Assembly (NCBI GenBank): GCA_039029195.1
Contig: JBCCGR010000038.1
Coordinates: 1 to 43,754, forward strand
Length of the DNA stretch: 43,754 nucleotides
Origin: JBCCGR01 sp039029195
Lineage (GTDB): Bacteria > Pseudomonadota > Alphaproteobacteria > Rhizobiales > Rhizobiaceae
Direction: 5' to 3'
The notes below the pieces were generated by a model. The model saw only the letters and a list, made by a program, of their open reading frames with translations. It was not told the origin of the DNA and searched no databases. Every line of letters starts with the position of its first letter. Position 1 is the stretch's first letter. The translations under genes were made by a program, and so were the position numbers. Shown here piece by piece: positions 1 to 8,977 of the stretch.

Positions 1-117
1 CCGGTTGTTGCCGAGCTTTACCCGTTTTGGGAATTGGCCCGCAGCCTCCAGGCGCGCAATGTGTTGAGGTGAATACAGAACCATCTCCTTAAGCTGGCGC
101 TTTGATAACATCCGCAT
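1..117 (-). CDS. AlpA-family phage/island regulator, partial (5' end only)
   Basis: The first 39 codons of a small helix-turn-helix protein are visible, starting at the ATG at 117-115 and running off the left edge. The peptide begins MRMLSKRQLKEMVLYS and continues with QHIARLEAAGQFPKRVKLG. This matches the start of AlpA (prophage CP4-57 regulator) proteins, where the first helix is followed by a HIxRLExAGxFPxRVxLG segment. A GAGGAG ribosome site lies 8-13 bases upstream of the ATG. AlpA proteins act as excisionases or activators of integrase genes in P4-like islands. That fits the repeat and attachment-like structure immediately to the right. The C-terminal half is outside the window, so the family call rests on the N-terminal motif. 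Confidence 0.8.
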   Translation of the reverse strand, partial: MRMLSKRQLKEMVLYSPQHIARLEAAGQFPKRVKLGNNR

Positions 118-148
118 CGCTATACTCCTCATAGATTGAGGAGCATCG

Positions 149-515
149 CGATGCCCCAAGGTTGACTACTCCCCGGGGAAACTCAGAACTAGCACACCAT
201 TGACGTGCCAATCAAATAGACCACACCAAACCAATCTCATTCTACTGTCTCTGGCGGATAAAGATGGAACCTTGCAACCAATGTTCCTTCAGTTCCTCAA
301 AGGTGCAGAAAAATCACCTGTTGAGACTAAAGTTTGATATAGATGGGACCTAGTCTTGAGCACTCAATTTAGCGCTATGGTCCTCGTTGTGCACTCGAAC
401 CTTTGAACTCATAGCGAGAGTGGGGTATGAGTTGGGGTACATTGATAAACCACATCATAGAATAAGTATAAAATACAAATAGTTAAATACTCAATTATGG
501 TCCTCTCCTGCCATC
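149..515. repeat. Left copy of a ~365-bp diverged direct repeat (island boundary)
   Basis: This non-coding stretch aligns along its whole length, in the same orientation, with 23866-24235. The clearest block is 45 nt (358-402 against 24076-24120) with one mismatch. Two GGGGTA boxes near 422-438 are kept in both copies. The segment lies directly upstream of the alpA start. Its right end, CCTCTCCTG at 502-510, matches the tRNA-like end of the other copy but is degraded after that. Confidence 0.85.
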
Positions 516-829
516 TATTTCTCTCCTAGATGCTCAAAACCCTTGAAAACACTGGCAATGGGTCGCGGTTCTGCGCACGGATGATCCCAATCACAATTCG
601 TGCGCCGGGAACCGGCAAAAGCCGGGTCACCACCGGCATTCGAAATTGACCAAGATGACTATCTTCAAAACTCACAATGCTCTGAACCCTGAATTGCAAC
701 CGCACTTACCATAGTCAGGTGCCGCATAGTTGACGTCAACGACTAACGGTCGGCCAGGGTTTCAGGTTCAGGCCTCGCATGGCAACCTTCGATGAGGGAC
801 CTCGCCACCCCCCATCTGATAAGCTTGGC
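516..829. other. Intergenic, no gene seen
   Basis: No convincing reading frame, RNA gene or terminator was found between the left repeat and the end of tmm. A short hairpin (CCGGC at 612-616 with GCCGG at 621-625) has no T tract. A 12-bp palindrome GTTGACGTCAAC (729-740) is probably chance. Confidence 0.5.
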
Positions 830-2170
830 TCAATTTTGCAGGTAAACCTCTAACGAGTCGTCGAGTGCATCTTTCCATTTGGTGTGGTGCAGAGGCGCCA
901 TTGTGCCAGTGATCGCCGATGTGTAGGCGTTGTCGCGGAATGTCATAATGTTCTGCTTTTTGTGCTTCTTCCATTGAAAGAACGCTTCGTTTGCAGCGTC
1001 CACATCAAAACTTGGATAGTCGGTTTCGGCAATCAGCTCCTTCACATAGTCTCCCTGATATCGAATGCAGGCATAATCGTCCTCGTTCTGATTTTCCCGA
1101 TCTTCTCGCTCCTTTACGTCTGCGAGCATTGTTGTCTTATCGGGCAGCGCAATCCGATCCATTATGACATCACGCGCCCACCACGCCTGCGCATCGAACA
1201 TATTGAACGTGTACCACTGGTCTTGCATGCCGAGATAAAAGACATCGGGATTATCGACAAGCGCCACACCCTTATAAAGGCCCGCTGACGCCAATCGGTT
1301 TGCCGTGCGAAGTTTCAGCGCTTCTTCCATGAAGGGGAAGTGGTGCAGATAGCCAGTGCAAAGAATGATCGCATCGACGTCCCTGGTGGTGCCATCGATG
1401 AAGGTGCAACTGTTCTTTTCAACCTTTTGAAGCAGTGGGACTTCCTGCCAATTGTCGGGCCAATCATATCCCATGGGTGCTGTGCGGTGCGAAACTGTGA
1501 CGGACTTGCAGCCATACTTCCAGCACTGCGAGCCAATATCCTCAGCGGAGTAGGACGTTCCAACAATCAGAATGTCCTTATCCTTAAACTCAAGCGCGTC
1601 GCGGAAATCGTGCGCGTGAAGCACGCGGCCGTTGAAGGTTTCAAATCCATCAAACTGGGGAACATTTGGCGTTGAAAAATGACCGCTGGCGACCACCACG
1701 TGATCGAATTCTTCACAATATTCGCGATCGTTCACCAGATCATGGGCAGTGACCAGGAACTTTCCCGATGCATGGTCTTGAGAAACATGTCGCACAGGGG
1801 TACGAAACCGAATCCAGTCTCGCACCTTGGCCTTCTTCACTCGCCCTTCAATATAATCGAACAAAACCGCTCGTGGTGGATAAGAGGCAATCTGCTTACC
1901 GAAATGTTCTTCAAACGAGTAATCGGCGAACTCGAGTCCTTCTTTGGGGCCATTGGACCACAGGTAACGATACATTGAGCAGTGCACCGGCTCGCCATAC
2001 TCATCAAGCCCGGTTCGCCAGGTGTAGTTCCACAATCCGCCCCAATCGCCTTGCTTTTCAAAGCAGACAATGTCGGGGATCTCAGCCCCTTTTTCTCTGG
2101 CCGATTGAAATGCCCGAAGTTGTGCCAACCCGGATGGCCCTGCACCGATTACCGCAACACGCTTCGACAT
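830..2170 (-). CDS. tmm: Trimethylamine monooxygenase (bacterial FMO)
   Basis: This 446-aa flavin monooxygenase oxidises trimethylamine to trimethylamine N-oxide using FAD, NADPH and O2 in the cytoplasm. The FAD dinucleotide motif GAGPSGLAQLRAF is at residues 9-21. The FMO signature FNGRVLHAHDF sits near residue 180. The NADPH-binding segment GTSYSAEDIGSQCWKYG near residue 205 is characteristic of Tmm proteins rather than other FMOs. Length fits the family. The ATG is preceded by GGGAGGG. It is divergent from the Amt-family gene, and the shared upstream region carries two operator-like sites that resemble those in front of the downstream catabolic operon. Its product TMAO is the substrate of Tdm, encoded 2 kb away. 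Confidence 0.95.
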   Translation of the reverse strand: MSKRVAVIGAGPSGLAQLRAFQSAREKGAEIPDIVCFEKQGDWGGLWNYTWRTGLDEYGEPVHCSMYRYLWSNGPKEGLEFADYSFEEHFGKQIASYPPRAVLFDYIEGRVKKAKVRDWIRFRTPVRHVSQDHASGKFLVTAHDLVNDREYCEEFDHVVVASGHFSTPNVPQFDGFETFNGRVLHAHDFRDALEFKDKDILIVGTSYSAEDIGSQCWKYGCKSVTVSHRTAPMGYDWPDNWQEVPLLQKVEKNSCTFIDGTTRDVDAIILCTGYLHHFPFMEEALKLRTANRLASAGLYKGVALVDNPDVFYLGMQDQWYTFNMFDAQAWWARDVIMDRIALPDKTTMLADVKEREDRENQNEDDYACIRYQGDYVKELIAETDYPSFDVDAANEAFFQWKKHKKQNIMTFRDNAYTSAITGTMAPLHHTKWKDALDDSLEVYLQN

Positions 2171-2237
2171 ATCCGTTCCCTCCCTGCGACTGATCCTTCC
2201 GCATTTATCGAAAGGCTATTTGGAGAAGCATTTTCTG

Positions 2238-2257
2238 TCCATCCAATTATATACCAA
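2238..2257. promoter_or_regulatory. Operator-like site 1 between tmm and amt
   Basis: Read on the minus strand this 20-mer is TTGGTATATAATTGGATGGA. It matches 15 of 20 positions of the site TTGGTACAATATTGGATCAA found beside the gntR gene at 19343-19362. It is an inferred target of that GntR/FCD regulator. Confidence 0.5.
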
Positions 2258-2318
2258 AATGAACCAGGACAAGCCAACTTGCAGAATATCTTTCCGAATA
2301 GCGTCATTTTCAAGCTTA

Positions 2319-2338
2319 TTGGTATAATTTTGGCACAT
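2319..2338. promoter_or_regulatory. Operator-like site 2 between tmm and amt
   Basis: The plus-strand 20-mer TTGGTATAATTTTGGCACAT matches 15 of 20 positions of the gntR-proximal site at 19343-19362. It starts 81 bp from site 1, about twice the 40-bp spacing of the pair near gntR. Confidence 0.5.
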
Positions 2339-2464
2339 TACAAGCTTGCGCATTGGTTCTGAAACGGTTTTACTCCATTCTTGAAAGCTGACTGGCATAA
2401 CAACAATTCTGGAAACGACCCTTCAGCTTGACTCCAAAGACAACGGACACGGGAGAGGGAGACG

Positions 2465-3847
2465 ATGGAGGAGCAACTGAAGGAGCTTACCGCCAAAGTG
2501 GCGGCGCTCGAAGCCAAGTCCGGCGGTGTTACCAACACGGTGTTTGCCGAGACATATTACTACATCACCATCGCGATCATGGTGATCATTCATGCCGGAT
2601 TTCTGGCTTATGAAATGGGGGCATCGCGGCACAAGAATGTGCTTGCATCAGGCATTAAAAACATCCTCGCGTTCGCCTTTGTGCTCCCTGCCTTCTACTT
2701 TATCGGGTGGTGGATTTACTGGGCATTTCCAACCGGAATATCGCTCAGTGCGGGCCCGAACGGCATATCTGGTGCCGCCTATGCCAATGGCATCGCGCTG
2801 CCTTGGGTTGATGCAATGGGGCCGAACTTGGGAGACAATTCCTCTGGGGTATTCTGGGGGGCGTTTGCGCTGTTTGCTGCCACCACCGCATCGATCTTTT
2901 CCGGTTCGGTGATCGAACGCATTCAGGTAGTCGGGTTCGTCATCCTTGCGGTGGTTCTGGGCGCAGTTGCCTGGGTTGTCGGCGCTGCCTGGGGTTGGCA
3001 CTCGGATGGCTGGCTGGTGCAAAACCTTGGCTATCATGACTTCGGTGCTGCCGGCGTGGTGCACGCGGTCGCGGGCTTCTTTGCCCTTGGTGTGTTAATC
3101 AATCTCGGACCGCGCATCGGCAAGTTCAATCCTGATGGTTCGGCGAACGCTCTATCAGGTCATAATTTGCCGTTCACACTCACCGGGTTGATGCTGATCA
3201 TTGTCGGCTTCTGGGGCTTCCTCATGGCGTGCGTTATAGTGCCGGGTGAGAGCTGGTCCTGGTTCGGAGACAAATGGGCCAACATCTACGGCATGCCCAT
3301 GACGCTCTCGGCACTGGCGTTCAACATACTCATGGGCTTCTCCGGAGGCATCATTGGGGCCTGGATGGTGACCCGAGATCCATTCTGGATGATGTCCGGT
3401 GCGCTAGCGGGTATCATCTCGTGCGCGTCTGGTCTGGATATCTGGTGGCCTCCACTTGCACTTGCTGTCGGCTTCATCGGCGGTGCTGTGCTGAAACCTG
3501 CAGCCGACTGGCTAGAAAAACGCGGCATAGACGACGCGGTCGGGGCGGTAACGGTTCATGGCACAATTGGCCTGTGGGGCGTGCTTGCGGTCGGTATCTT
3601 TGCCTGGGGCTATCCGGCTCTGGGTGGCGACAATCCGCCAACGGTCACTCTGTACGGTCAGGCCATTGGTGGTCTTGTGATGGCTCTGCTTGGCTTTGTT
3701 CCCGGTTACGTTCTATCGCTCGTCTTGAAAGGTATGGGCCTTTTGCGTGTTGGCGAACAGGCTGAAATTGCCGGTCTCGATATGACCAAAGTGCCAATTT
3801 CCGCCTATCCGGAAGGGATCGGGACATCACCCGAGCCTGCAGAATAA
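2465..3847 (+). CDS. Amt/Mep-family ammonium (or methylammonium) transporter
   Basis: This 460-aa polytopic membrane protein belongs to the Amt family. The two pore histidines expected in Amt channels are visible as H200 (DFGAAGVVHAVAG) and H365 (VHGTIGLWG). The cytoplasmic tail keeps an Amt-like GLDMTxxxxSAYPE ending. Three things are unusual. A charged, possibly coiled-coil leader occupies residues 1-20, the usual DFAGG signature reads DFGAA, and the GWxGFN segment is replaced by GFWGFLMACVIV. It starts at an ATG after GGGAGA. Position beside tmm suggests a role in taking up ammonium or a methylated amine, or in recovering nitrogen released by the pathway. The substrate cannot be told from sequence. 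A 59-aa membrane protein follows 27 bp downstream. Confidence 0.88.
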   Translation: MEEQLKELTAKVAALEAKSGGVTNTVFAETYYYITIAIMVIIHAGFLAYEMGASRHKNVLASGIKNILAFAFVLPAFYFIGWWIYWAFPTGISLSAGPNGISGAAYANGIALPWVDAMGPNLGDNSSGVFWGAFALFAATTASIFSGSVIERIQVVGFVILAVVLGAVAWVVGAAWGWHSDGWLVQNLGYHDFGAAGVVHAVAGFFALGVLINLGPRIGKFNPDGSANALSGHNLPFTLTGLMLIIVGFWGFLMACVIVPGESWSWFGDKWANIYGMPMTLSALAFNILMGFSGGIIGAWMVTRDPFWMMSGALAGIISCASGLDIWWPPLALAVGFIGGAVLKPAADWLEKRGIDDAVGAVTVHGTIGLWGVLAVGIFAWGYPALGGDNPPTVTLYGQAIGGLVMALLGFVPGYVLSLVLKGMGLLRVGEQAEIAGLDMTKVPISAYPEGIGTSPEPAE

Positions 3848-3874
3848 ACACAGTGATCCAAAGGAGACATTGAT

Positions 3875-4054
3875 ATGGGATCTGCATTCGACAGTTGGGC
3901 CGCTGTGAAAGGAGCCTACTACATGGGCGCGGGCACTTCATGGGAGGTGATCTGGACGGTCGTCGCTCTGGTTGTTTGCCTCGCCGCGCTTGCAGTAGGT
4001 TCACGCCACGAGCTTGACGCGTACAAGAAGATGGAATCGCGCAAGTCTGATTGA
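3875..4054 (+). CDS. Small single-pass membrane protein downstream of amt
   Basis: This is a 59-aa protein starting at ATG 3875 behind an AAGGAG ribosome site and ending at a TGA at 4052-4054. It has an amphipathic N-terminus, one hydrophobic segment at about residues 23-43 (VIWTVVALVVCLAALAVG) and a charged cytoplasmic tail (SRHELDAYKKMESRKS). It lies 27 bp after the Amt gene and before a strong terminator, so the two are almost certainly cotranscribed. I do not recognise the family. A small accessory subunit or regulator of the transporter is the natural guess. Confidence 0.75.
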   Translation: MGSAFDSWAAVKGAYYMGAGTSWEVIWTVVALVVCLAALAVGSRHELDAYKKMESRKSD

Positions 4055-4070
4055 TAGGCTTTGCGGCCAC

Positions 4071-4107
4071 AAGAAAAGGGCGCTGCAGCTTGCGGCGCCC
4101 TTTTCTT
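4071..4107. terminator. Strong intrinsic terminator after the amt operon
   Basis: A perfect 13-bp stem (AAGAAAAGGGCGC at 4071-4083 with GCGCCCTTTTCTT at 4095-4107) encloses an 11-nt loop. A T-rich tail follows on the plus strand and an A-rich run precedes it. It could also stop readthrough from the convergent tdm gene. Confidence 0.85.
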
Positions 4108-4311
4108 TTGATTGATATCTTCTGTCTGGATTGGTCAGATACGAATTGAACCACTCAGGAGGCGAAGCGCCGACTGGCTTTTATGCACGGTGAGAAAGAT
4201 TGATTGGGCAAACACCCGAGTTCTCTTTGAGTTGTCGCAGGCGAATAAACACATCCGGCCCTGACTAGCCAGAAAGGGTCTGGCACTGTTCGAGAGAAAT
4301 AGCTCCGACTT

Positions 4312-6687
4312 TCACGACGGGGCGTAGTTGCCCTTCACACGCTCTTTGGTCGGATCAAAATGCGGAAAGCGCACCACCTTTGCCTTCAGGCGTTTCTGCT
4401 GACCATCAAGCTGACCGATCTCCAGCTCCGTGCCCTCATCTGCATGAGTAACATCCAGGCGGGCAAGCGCTATCACTTTGCCCAAAATCGGCGACTTCAT
4501 TGCAGATGTGACTTCACCGATTTGGGCCTTACCAAGGCGGATACAGTCGCCGTTAGACGGAACCAAACCGCCTTCCAGATCAAGACCCACCAGTGTTTTG
4601 TGCGGATGTGCTTTGCGCTCCTCGATCGCCTTGCGACCGATGAAGTTATCCTCTTGCGTTTTCAGTGGGACCGTAAATCCGATTCCGGCTTCAAACGGAT
4701 TTGTCTGATCTGAGAACTCATAGTTAGCAAAGATCAGCCCTGCTTCGATACGCAGCATATCGAGTGCCGCAAGACCCAGCGGCACTAGGCCTTTGGGTTC
4801 ACCAGCGGCCCAGATCGCATCGAATACCGTTTCCGCGTCCTTGGGGTGACAAAAAACTTCATAGCCCAGTTCTCCGGAATATCCAGTCCGCGAAATCACT
4901 ACCGAGGGGCCATGAAAATCATTGAGCCGCGCGATCGAAAATCGAAACCAACCCAGCTCCTCAATGGTTGGCTGGGTAGGTGCGGTCCAAAAAATCTCGG
5001 ACAGGGTTTCGCGGGACATTGGCCCCTGTACAGCCACATTGTGCAACTGATCGGTGGATGATCGCACCCAAGCGTTCAATCCACGCTGCTCAGCCTGTGT
5101 TCGCATCCACAGACCACTATCATCATTGCCGCCGATCCATCGGAAATTGTTGTCGCCAAGGCGAAACACAGTTCCATCATCAATCATACCACCGTGCTCA
5201 TAACACATGGCGGTGTAGACAACCTGACCGATGGCCAGCTTTTTCATATTGCGCGTCACGCAAAGTTGCATCAGCTCTTCAGCGTCGGGTCCGGTAACCT
5301 CGTACTTCCGCAACGGAGAGAGATCCATAATGGCTGCCTTTTCGCGGCAGGCCCAATACTCGGCGATGGCACCGTGATTGGTCATCTGGTTGGCAAGCCA
5401 GTAGCCATTATATTCAACGAACTCGCGGGTGTGTCGCGCAAAGCAATCGTGAAAGGCGGTTTTTTTCGTCTCTTCCAATTCTGCCTCCGCAGTTTTGCGC
5501 CAGCCAATCGAGCGCTGAAAGTTTTCATTCTCGTCGTAAACGCGCACCTGAATGTCAGTTGGGTTCCATCCATTGGCCGGGTCAACGTCACACGGACAGG
5601 CTGATGACACACACACCAGATCCGAAAGCGCCCGCAAAAGCACAAAATCTCCGGGCCGCGACCACGGATCATCCATGCCAATCGCATTGGCGTCATCAAG
5701 CATGGTGTTGAAAAAGAAATTGATGGCAGGCCAACCACCGCGTGGCTTCACGCCGAAGCGCGCCAGATCCTTGTTCATATTGTCGGAACAATTGATGTGG
5801 CCGGGATAGCCCAGATCCTCATAGTAGCGCGCGGTGCAAGCCAAGCCGAACGTGTCGTGCCGCCCACAGGTATCCTGAACAATCTCGACTAGTGGCTCCT
5901 GATCCATGGACCAGTATTTCGAATAGATGCCGGGTGCCGGATAGAGCGAACCCATCAACGACCGGGTGGTGGTCGGGTCGATATCGCGTTCAATTCCCTT
6001 GTCGAGTGCACGTGCCGACAAAGCCTGAAAGTCGGAGCACTCACGACCCTGCACATCCAGTATCTGAATGTACTGTCCCTTCTTCACCTCGTAGGCCGAT
6101 GCATTACCAGGTTGAATGTTGATGTCTTCGAGCGGATTGGCCAACGGATCAGGTGGCGACATTCCACCTTTGCCTTCGCCAGGATTTGCGCGACGAATGT
6201 AGAGAACTATTTCCGTGGGGCTGTCCTGGTCTTCAGGTGCCATTTCATGGCCCACCGAACAGACAATCAGCAAACCATCGCAAAGTGCCTCGAAGGTTGC
6301 CATGTCGCCCGGCCGCGATCCATCTCCCAGCGCACGGACAGCATCTGCTTTTCCCAGATCAAATCCGGCAGCGTCGAGCGCCTTAATCACTCTGATGCCG
6401 CTGTGATGAGAAGTCAGTGTATGTTTGATGGCGGTGGCATCCCCTTGTCCTTTAGCCCCGATCATTCCGGCATCGGATGTACCGTCAGGTGCAAAGAAAA
6501 CGAGTTCGGCTTGCTGCAGGCCTTCCCTGTCGAGCACACTGATCTCGTCACCTTTGTCAATCGGCACAGCGCGGGAACCACCGCCCGGAACCGGATGGCG
6601 CTCCACGCCATGCGGCAACAATGGCAGGCCAGGCGTGATAATCCCGGCACGTTCATAGGGAGTTTCAAACACCGGCTGCACGGTCAT
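4312..6687 (-). CDS. tdm: Trimethylamine N-oxide demethylase
   Basis: Tdm splits TMAO into dimethylamine and formaldehyde. The 791-aa protein has the two-part layout known for this enzyme. The N-terminal half (about 20-400) is a DUF1989-type metal-binding region. The C-terminal half (about 415-785) is a GcvT/aminomethyltransferase-like, tetrahydrofolate-binding domain with motifs such as GPMSRETLSEI, SRTGYSGELGYEVF and GLAALDMLRIEAGL. C300, C364 and C366 (the SACPCD motif) fit the zinc-binding cysteine triad of the family. The gene is the last of the leftward operon and starts 10 bp after tmoV ends. Folate binding by the second domain would let released formaldehyde be captured as methylene-THF. 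Confidence 0.94.
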   Translation of the reverse strand: MTVQPVFETPYERAGIITPGLPLLPHGVERHPVPGGGSRAVPIDKGDEISVLDREGLQQAELVFFAPDGTSDAGMIGAKGQGDATAIKHTLTSHHSGIRVIKALDAAGFDLGKADAVRALGDGSRPGDMATFEALCDGLLIVCSVGHEMAPEDQDSPTEIVLYIRRANPGEGKGGMSPPDPLANPLEDINIQPGNASAYEVKKGQYIQILDVQGRECSDFQALSARALDKGIERDIDPTTTRSLMGSLYPAPGIYSKYWSMDQEPLVEIVQDTCGRHDTFGLACTARYYEDLGYPGHINCSDNMNKDLARFGVKPRGGWPAINFFFNTMLDDANAIGMDDPWSRPGDFVLLRALSDLVCVSSACPCDVDPANGWNPTDIQVRVYDENENFQRSIGWRKTAEAELEETKKTAFHDCFARHTREFVEYNGYWLANQMTNHGAIAEYWACREKAAIMDLSPLRKYEVTGPDAEELMQLCVTRNMKKLAIGQVVYTAMCYEHGGMIDDGTVFRLGDNNFRWIGGNDDSGLWMRTQAEQRGLNAWVRSSTDQLHNVAVQGPMSRETLSEIFWTAPTQPTIEELGWFRFSIARLNDFHGPSVVISRTGYSGELGYEVFCHPKDAETVFDAIWAAGEPKGLVPLGLAALDMLRIEAGLIFANYEFSDQTNPFEAGIGFTVPLKTQEDNFIGRKAIEERKAHPHKTLVGLDLEGGLVPSNGDCIRLGKAQIGEVTSAMKSPILGKVIALARLDVTHADEGTELEIGQLDGQQKRLKAKVVRFPHFDPTKERVKGNYAPS

Positions 6688-6697
6688 CGAAGCATCC

Positions 6698-8977
6698 TTA
6701 CGCCAGGCCTAACGCCCGTTTGCGTCGCTCGGCCCAGGCCGAAATTGTGAGATCAAAACTCAACGCCATCAGCGAAACACAAATGCCCAGCACAAAATTC
6801 TTGCCAAGATCCGTTCCGGCCAATGTGCGCTGGAGTTCCTGGCCAAGGTCTTGGGTGCCGATGAACGCCGCAATAATCACCATGAAGAAGGCGAACATGA
6901 TTGCCTGATTGAAACCCACTGCCATGGTGGGAAGTGCAAGCGGCAATTGCACTGTGAGAAGCTTTTGGCGGCGCGTCGCGCCTGACATTTCTGCAGCTTC
7001 TACGATTTCGCCCGGAACGGTGCGCAAACCCTCGATTGTGTACCGAACGAGCGGCACCATCGCGAAAATCAGAATGGAAAAGATCACTGCCACATCGTTG
7101 ATGCCGAACAGCATGATTGCTGGAAGCAGATATATGAAACTCGGAAAGGTTTGCGCTGTGTCACACACAAGAAGAATACGCTTTGACCATCGTTCGCTTC
7201 GAGCTGCCCAGATCGCCAGAGGAATTCCAAAAATGGTTGCAAGTGCTACCGCCGATATCACCGTGTAAAGTGTGATCACCGAGCGGTCCCACCAGCCGGT
7301 GGAAGCCACAACACAGAAAAATAGAAAAGCGTAGATCGCCGGTCGCCATCCACCCAGCCAAAGCGAGAATGCGGCCACGAAGAGGATGAAACCGCTTGTT
7401 GGAACCCAAAGCAGAAAATCGCGGAACGGAATGAGCACCTGAGTGATCAGAAACCATCGTATCCAGCCCGTCACAGCTTCAACCGAGTCGATATCGAGGA
7501 AGCCTTTTATGATGCCGTCGATTTCCTTGCCGTGGGAGAAGTCTTGCTTGCGCTTGATGTGATCAGCCACCTGCACGAATTCAGAAATGATCAAAAACGC
7601 CGCAAATCCACCTATGGCAGCAAGCAGGAAAATATGTTGCCGCCACCAGGGCGTTCCCTTTTCATGGTGCTCCGGCAGTTTGACGACCCAGGCTTTTGAC
7701 AACCGATCAAGCATCACTGCGATCAAAACAATGGTAACTCCCAGCTCAAATGAGCGCCCCAATTTAAACGAGTTCATCATCGCGAGCAGTTTTGCTCCAA
7801 CGCCCGGCATTCCGATGAATGCTGTCAGCACCACCATTGCCAGACACAGCATGATGACCTGATTGACACCGACCAGAATTTCTGTCCGGGCAGCTGGAAT
7901 GTAGACCTTGCTCAACATCTGCCAGCGAGAGCAACCCGACATTTTGCCCGCTTCCACCACTTCTGGTGACACTTTCTTCAGGCCAAGGGTGGTCATCAGG
8001 ATCATGGGCGGGATGGCATAGACTATTGTTGCGATGCCGCCAGCCGTCGGGCCAACCTTGAAGAAGATCACGGCAGGCAAAAGATAGGTGAAGAACGGCA
8101 GCGTCTGGAGGATCGACAGGATCGGCCGGATCATCTTGTCGAACCAGCTATACTTCCAAGCAGCGATACCGAGCAGCAGGCCGATGACAAAAGCTGACGG
8201 AGCGGCGACAACCAGAACGGACATGGTCTGCATCGCGAGCTTCCATTGTCCGATCAGCGCCACCCAGACAAAGGTCCCGCCTCCAAGCAGGGACAAACGC
8301 CAGCCGCCAAGATAAAATCCAACAACCGCTGCCAATGCGGCAATGGCTGTCCAGGGCAGTGGTCCAACCTTGTATCCATTCACGATGACGGCATAAAGGG
8401 TGACCAGCAGGAATATCAGGACCGGAGATACCCATTGGTTGCGAGCCAGAGCGAAAAGCGCATACCCAGCGGCAATCGCCACTGCCAGCCACATCAGCGT
8501 AACTTGATTTTCGTCGGCTATCGTCCGGTCGTCACCGACGAAAAGCGTAAAAAACAAGCCAATCACCGCAAGCACAGCGGCAGTGTGTACCGCAGCTCGC
8601 TTTCCATCCAGGAAATACACGAACCCAAATGCTGTGGGGATAAGGAACAACCATTCAACGGGGTTGAAGAAGTGAACCCGCGCACCATGAAGGATGTGGG
8701 CGGTAACCTTGAGCTGAAACTCCAGTCGCTCCGAAAAGAAACGCGTCACAAGCGTGATGTCGTCGCGCAAGTAGTTGAAACCGGCATCCAGCCATTCGGC
8801 ATAGGGTGGCACATTTTCTGCGGCAATACGGTTCAAGTATGCCGGGAGCACGTCCAACCATTTGGCAAGGACCATTGCCACCGCCACAGCAATCAGAGCG
8901 ACGGTGATCATGCGGCGTTCAGGCGCAATTCCGGTGGGTGGGCTGGTCTCCAAACGCTCCATAGATGCGCTTGTCAC
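6698..8977 (-). CDS. tmoV: TMAO ABC transporter, fused two-domain permease
   Basis: This 759-aa inner-membrane protein has two complete ABC-permease domains in one chain. Each carries an EAA loop: EAGKMSGCSRWQMLSKVYIP near residue 340 and EAAEMSGATRRQKLLTVQLP near residue 650. The duplicated OpuAB/ProW-like layout, about twice the length of ProW, fits TmoV of the TMAO-specific TmoXWV system. The GTG start overlaps the tmoW stop by four bases (GTGA) and has a GGGGG ribosome site inside tmoW. ATG 8962 is an alternative start without a clear site. It sits between tmoW and tdm, so import and demethylation of TMAO are co-expressed. Confidence 0.92.
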   Translation of the reverse strand: MTSASMERLETSPPTGIAPERRMITVALIAVAVAMVLAKWLDVLPAYLNRIAAENVPPYAEWLDAGFNYLRDDITLVTRFFSERLEFQLKVTAHILHGARVHFFNPVEWLFLIPTAFGFVYFLDGKRAAVHTAAVLAVIGLFFTLFVGDDRTIADENQVTLMWLAVAIAAGYALFALARNQWVSPVLIFLLVTLYAVIVNGYKVGPLPWTAIAALAAVVGFYLGGWRLSLLGGGTFVWVALIGQWKLAMQTMSVLVVAAPSAFVIGLLLGIAAWKYSWFDKMIRPILSILQTLPFFTYLLPAVIFFKVGPTAGGIATIVYAIPPMILMTTLGLKKVSPEVVEAGKMSGCSRWQMLSKVYIPAARTEILVGVNQVIMLCLAMVVLTAFIGMPGVGAKLLAMMNSFKLGRSFELGVTIVLIAVMLDRLSKAWVVKLPEHHEKGTPWWRQHIFLLAAIGGFAAFLIISEFVQVADHIKRKQDFSHGKEIDGIIKGFLDIDSVEAVTGWIRWFLITQVLIPFRDFLLWVPTSGFILFVAAFSLWLGGWRPAIYAFLFFCVVASTGWWDRSVITLYTVISAVALATIFGIPLAIWAARSERWSKRILLVCDTAQTFPSFIYLLPAIMLFGINDVAVIFSILIFAMVPLVRYTIEGLRTVPGEIVEAAEMSGATRRQKLLTVQLPLALPTMAVGFNQAIMFAFFMVIIAAFIGTQDLGQELQRTLAGTDLGKNFVLGICVSLMALSFDLTISAWAERRKRALGLA

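Noticed and set aside
729..740. GTTGACGTCAAC palindrome downstream of tmm
   Set aside because: A single 12-bp palindrome is expected by chance in a window this size, and it is not placed before a gene.
6112..6750. Long plus-strand open frames opposite tdm, tmoV, mgsA-C and gmaS (also 8246-9013, 11660-12646, 13421-14224, 14545-15411, 17172-17837)
   Set aside because: They lie antisense to genes with clear motifs, have no ribosome sites and show no family features. High third-position GC on the other strand explains the open frames.
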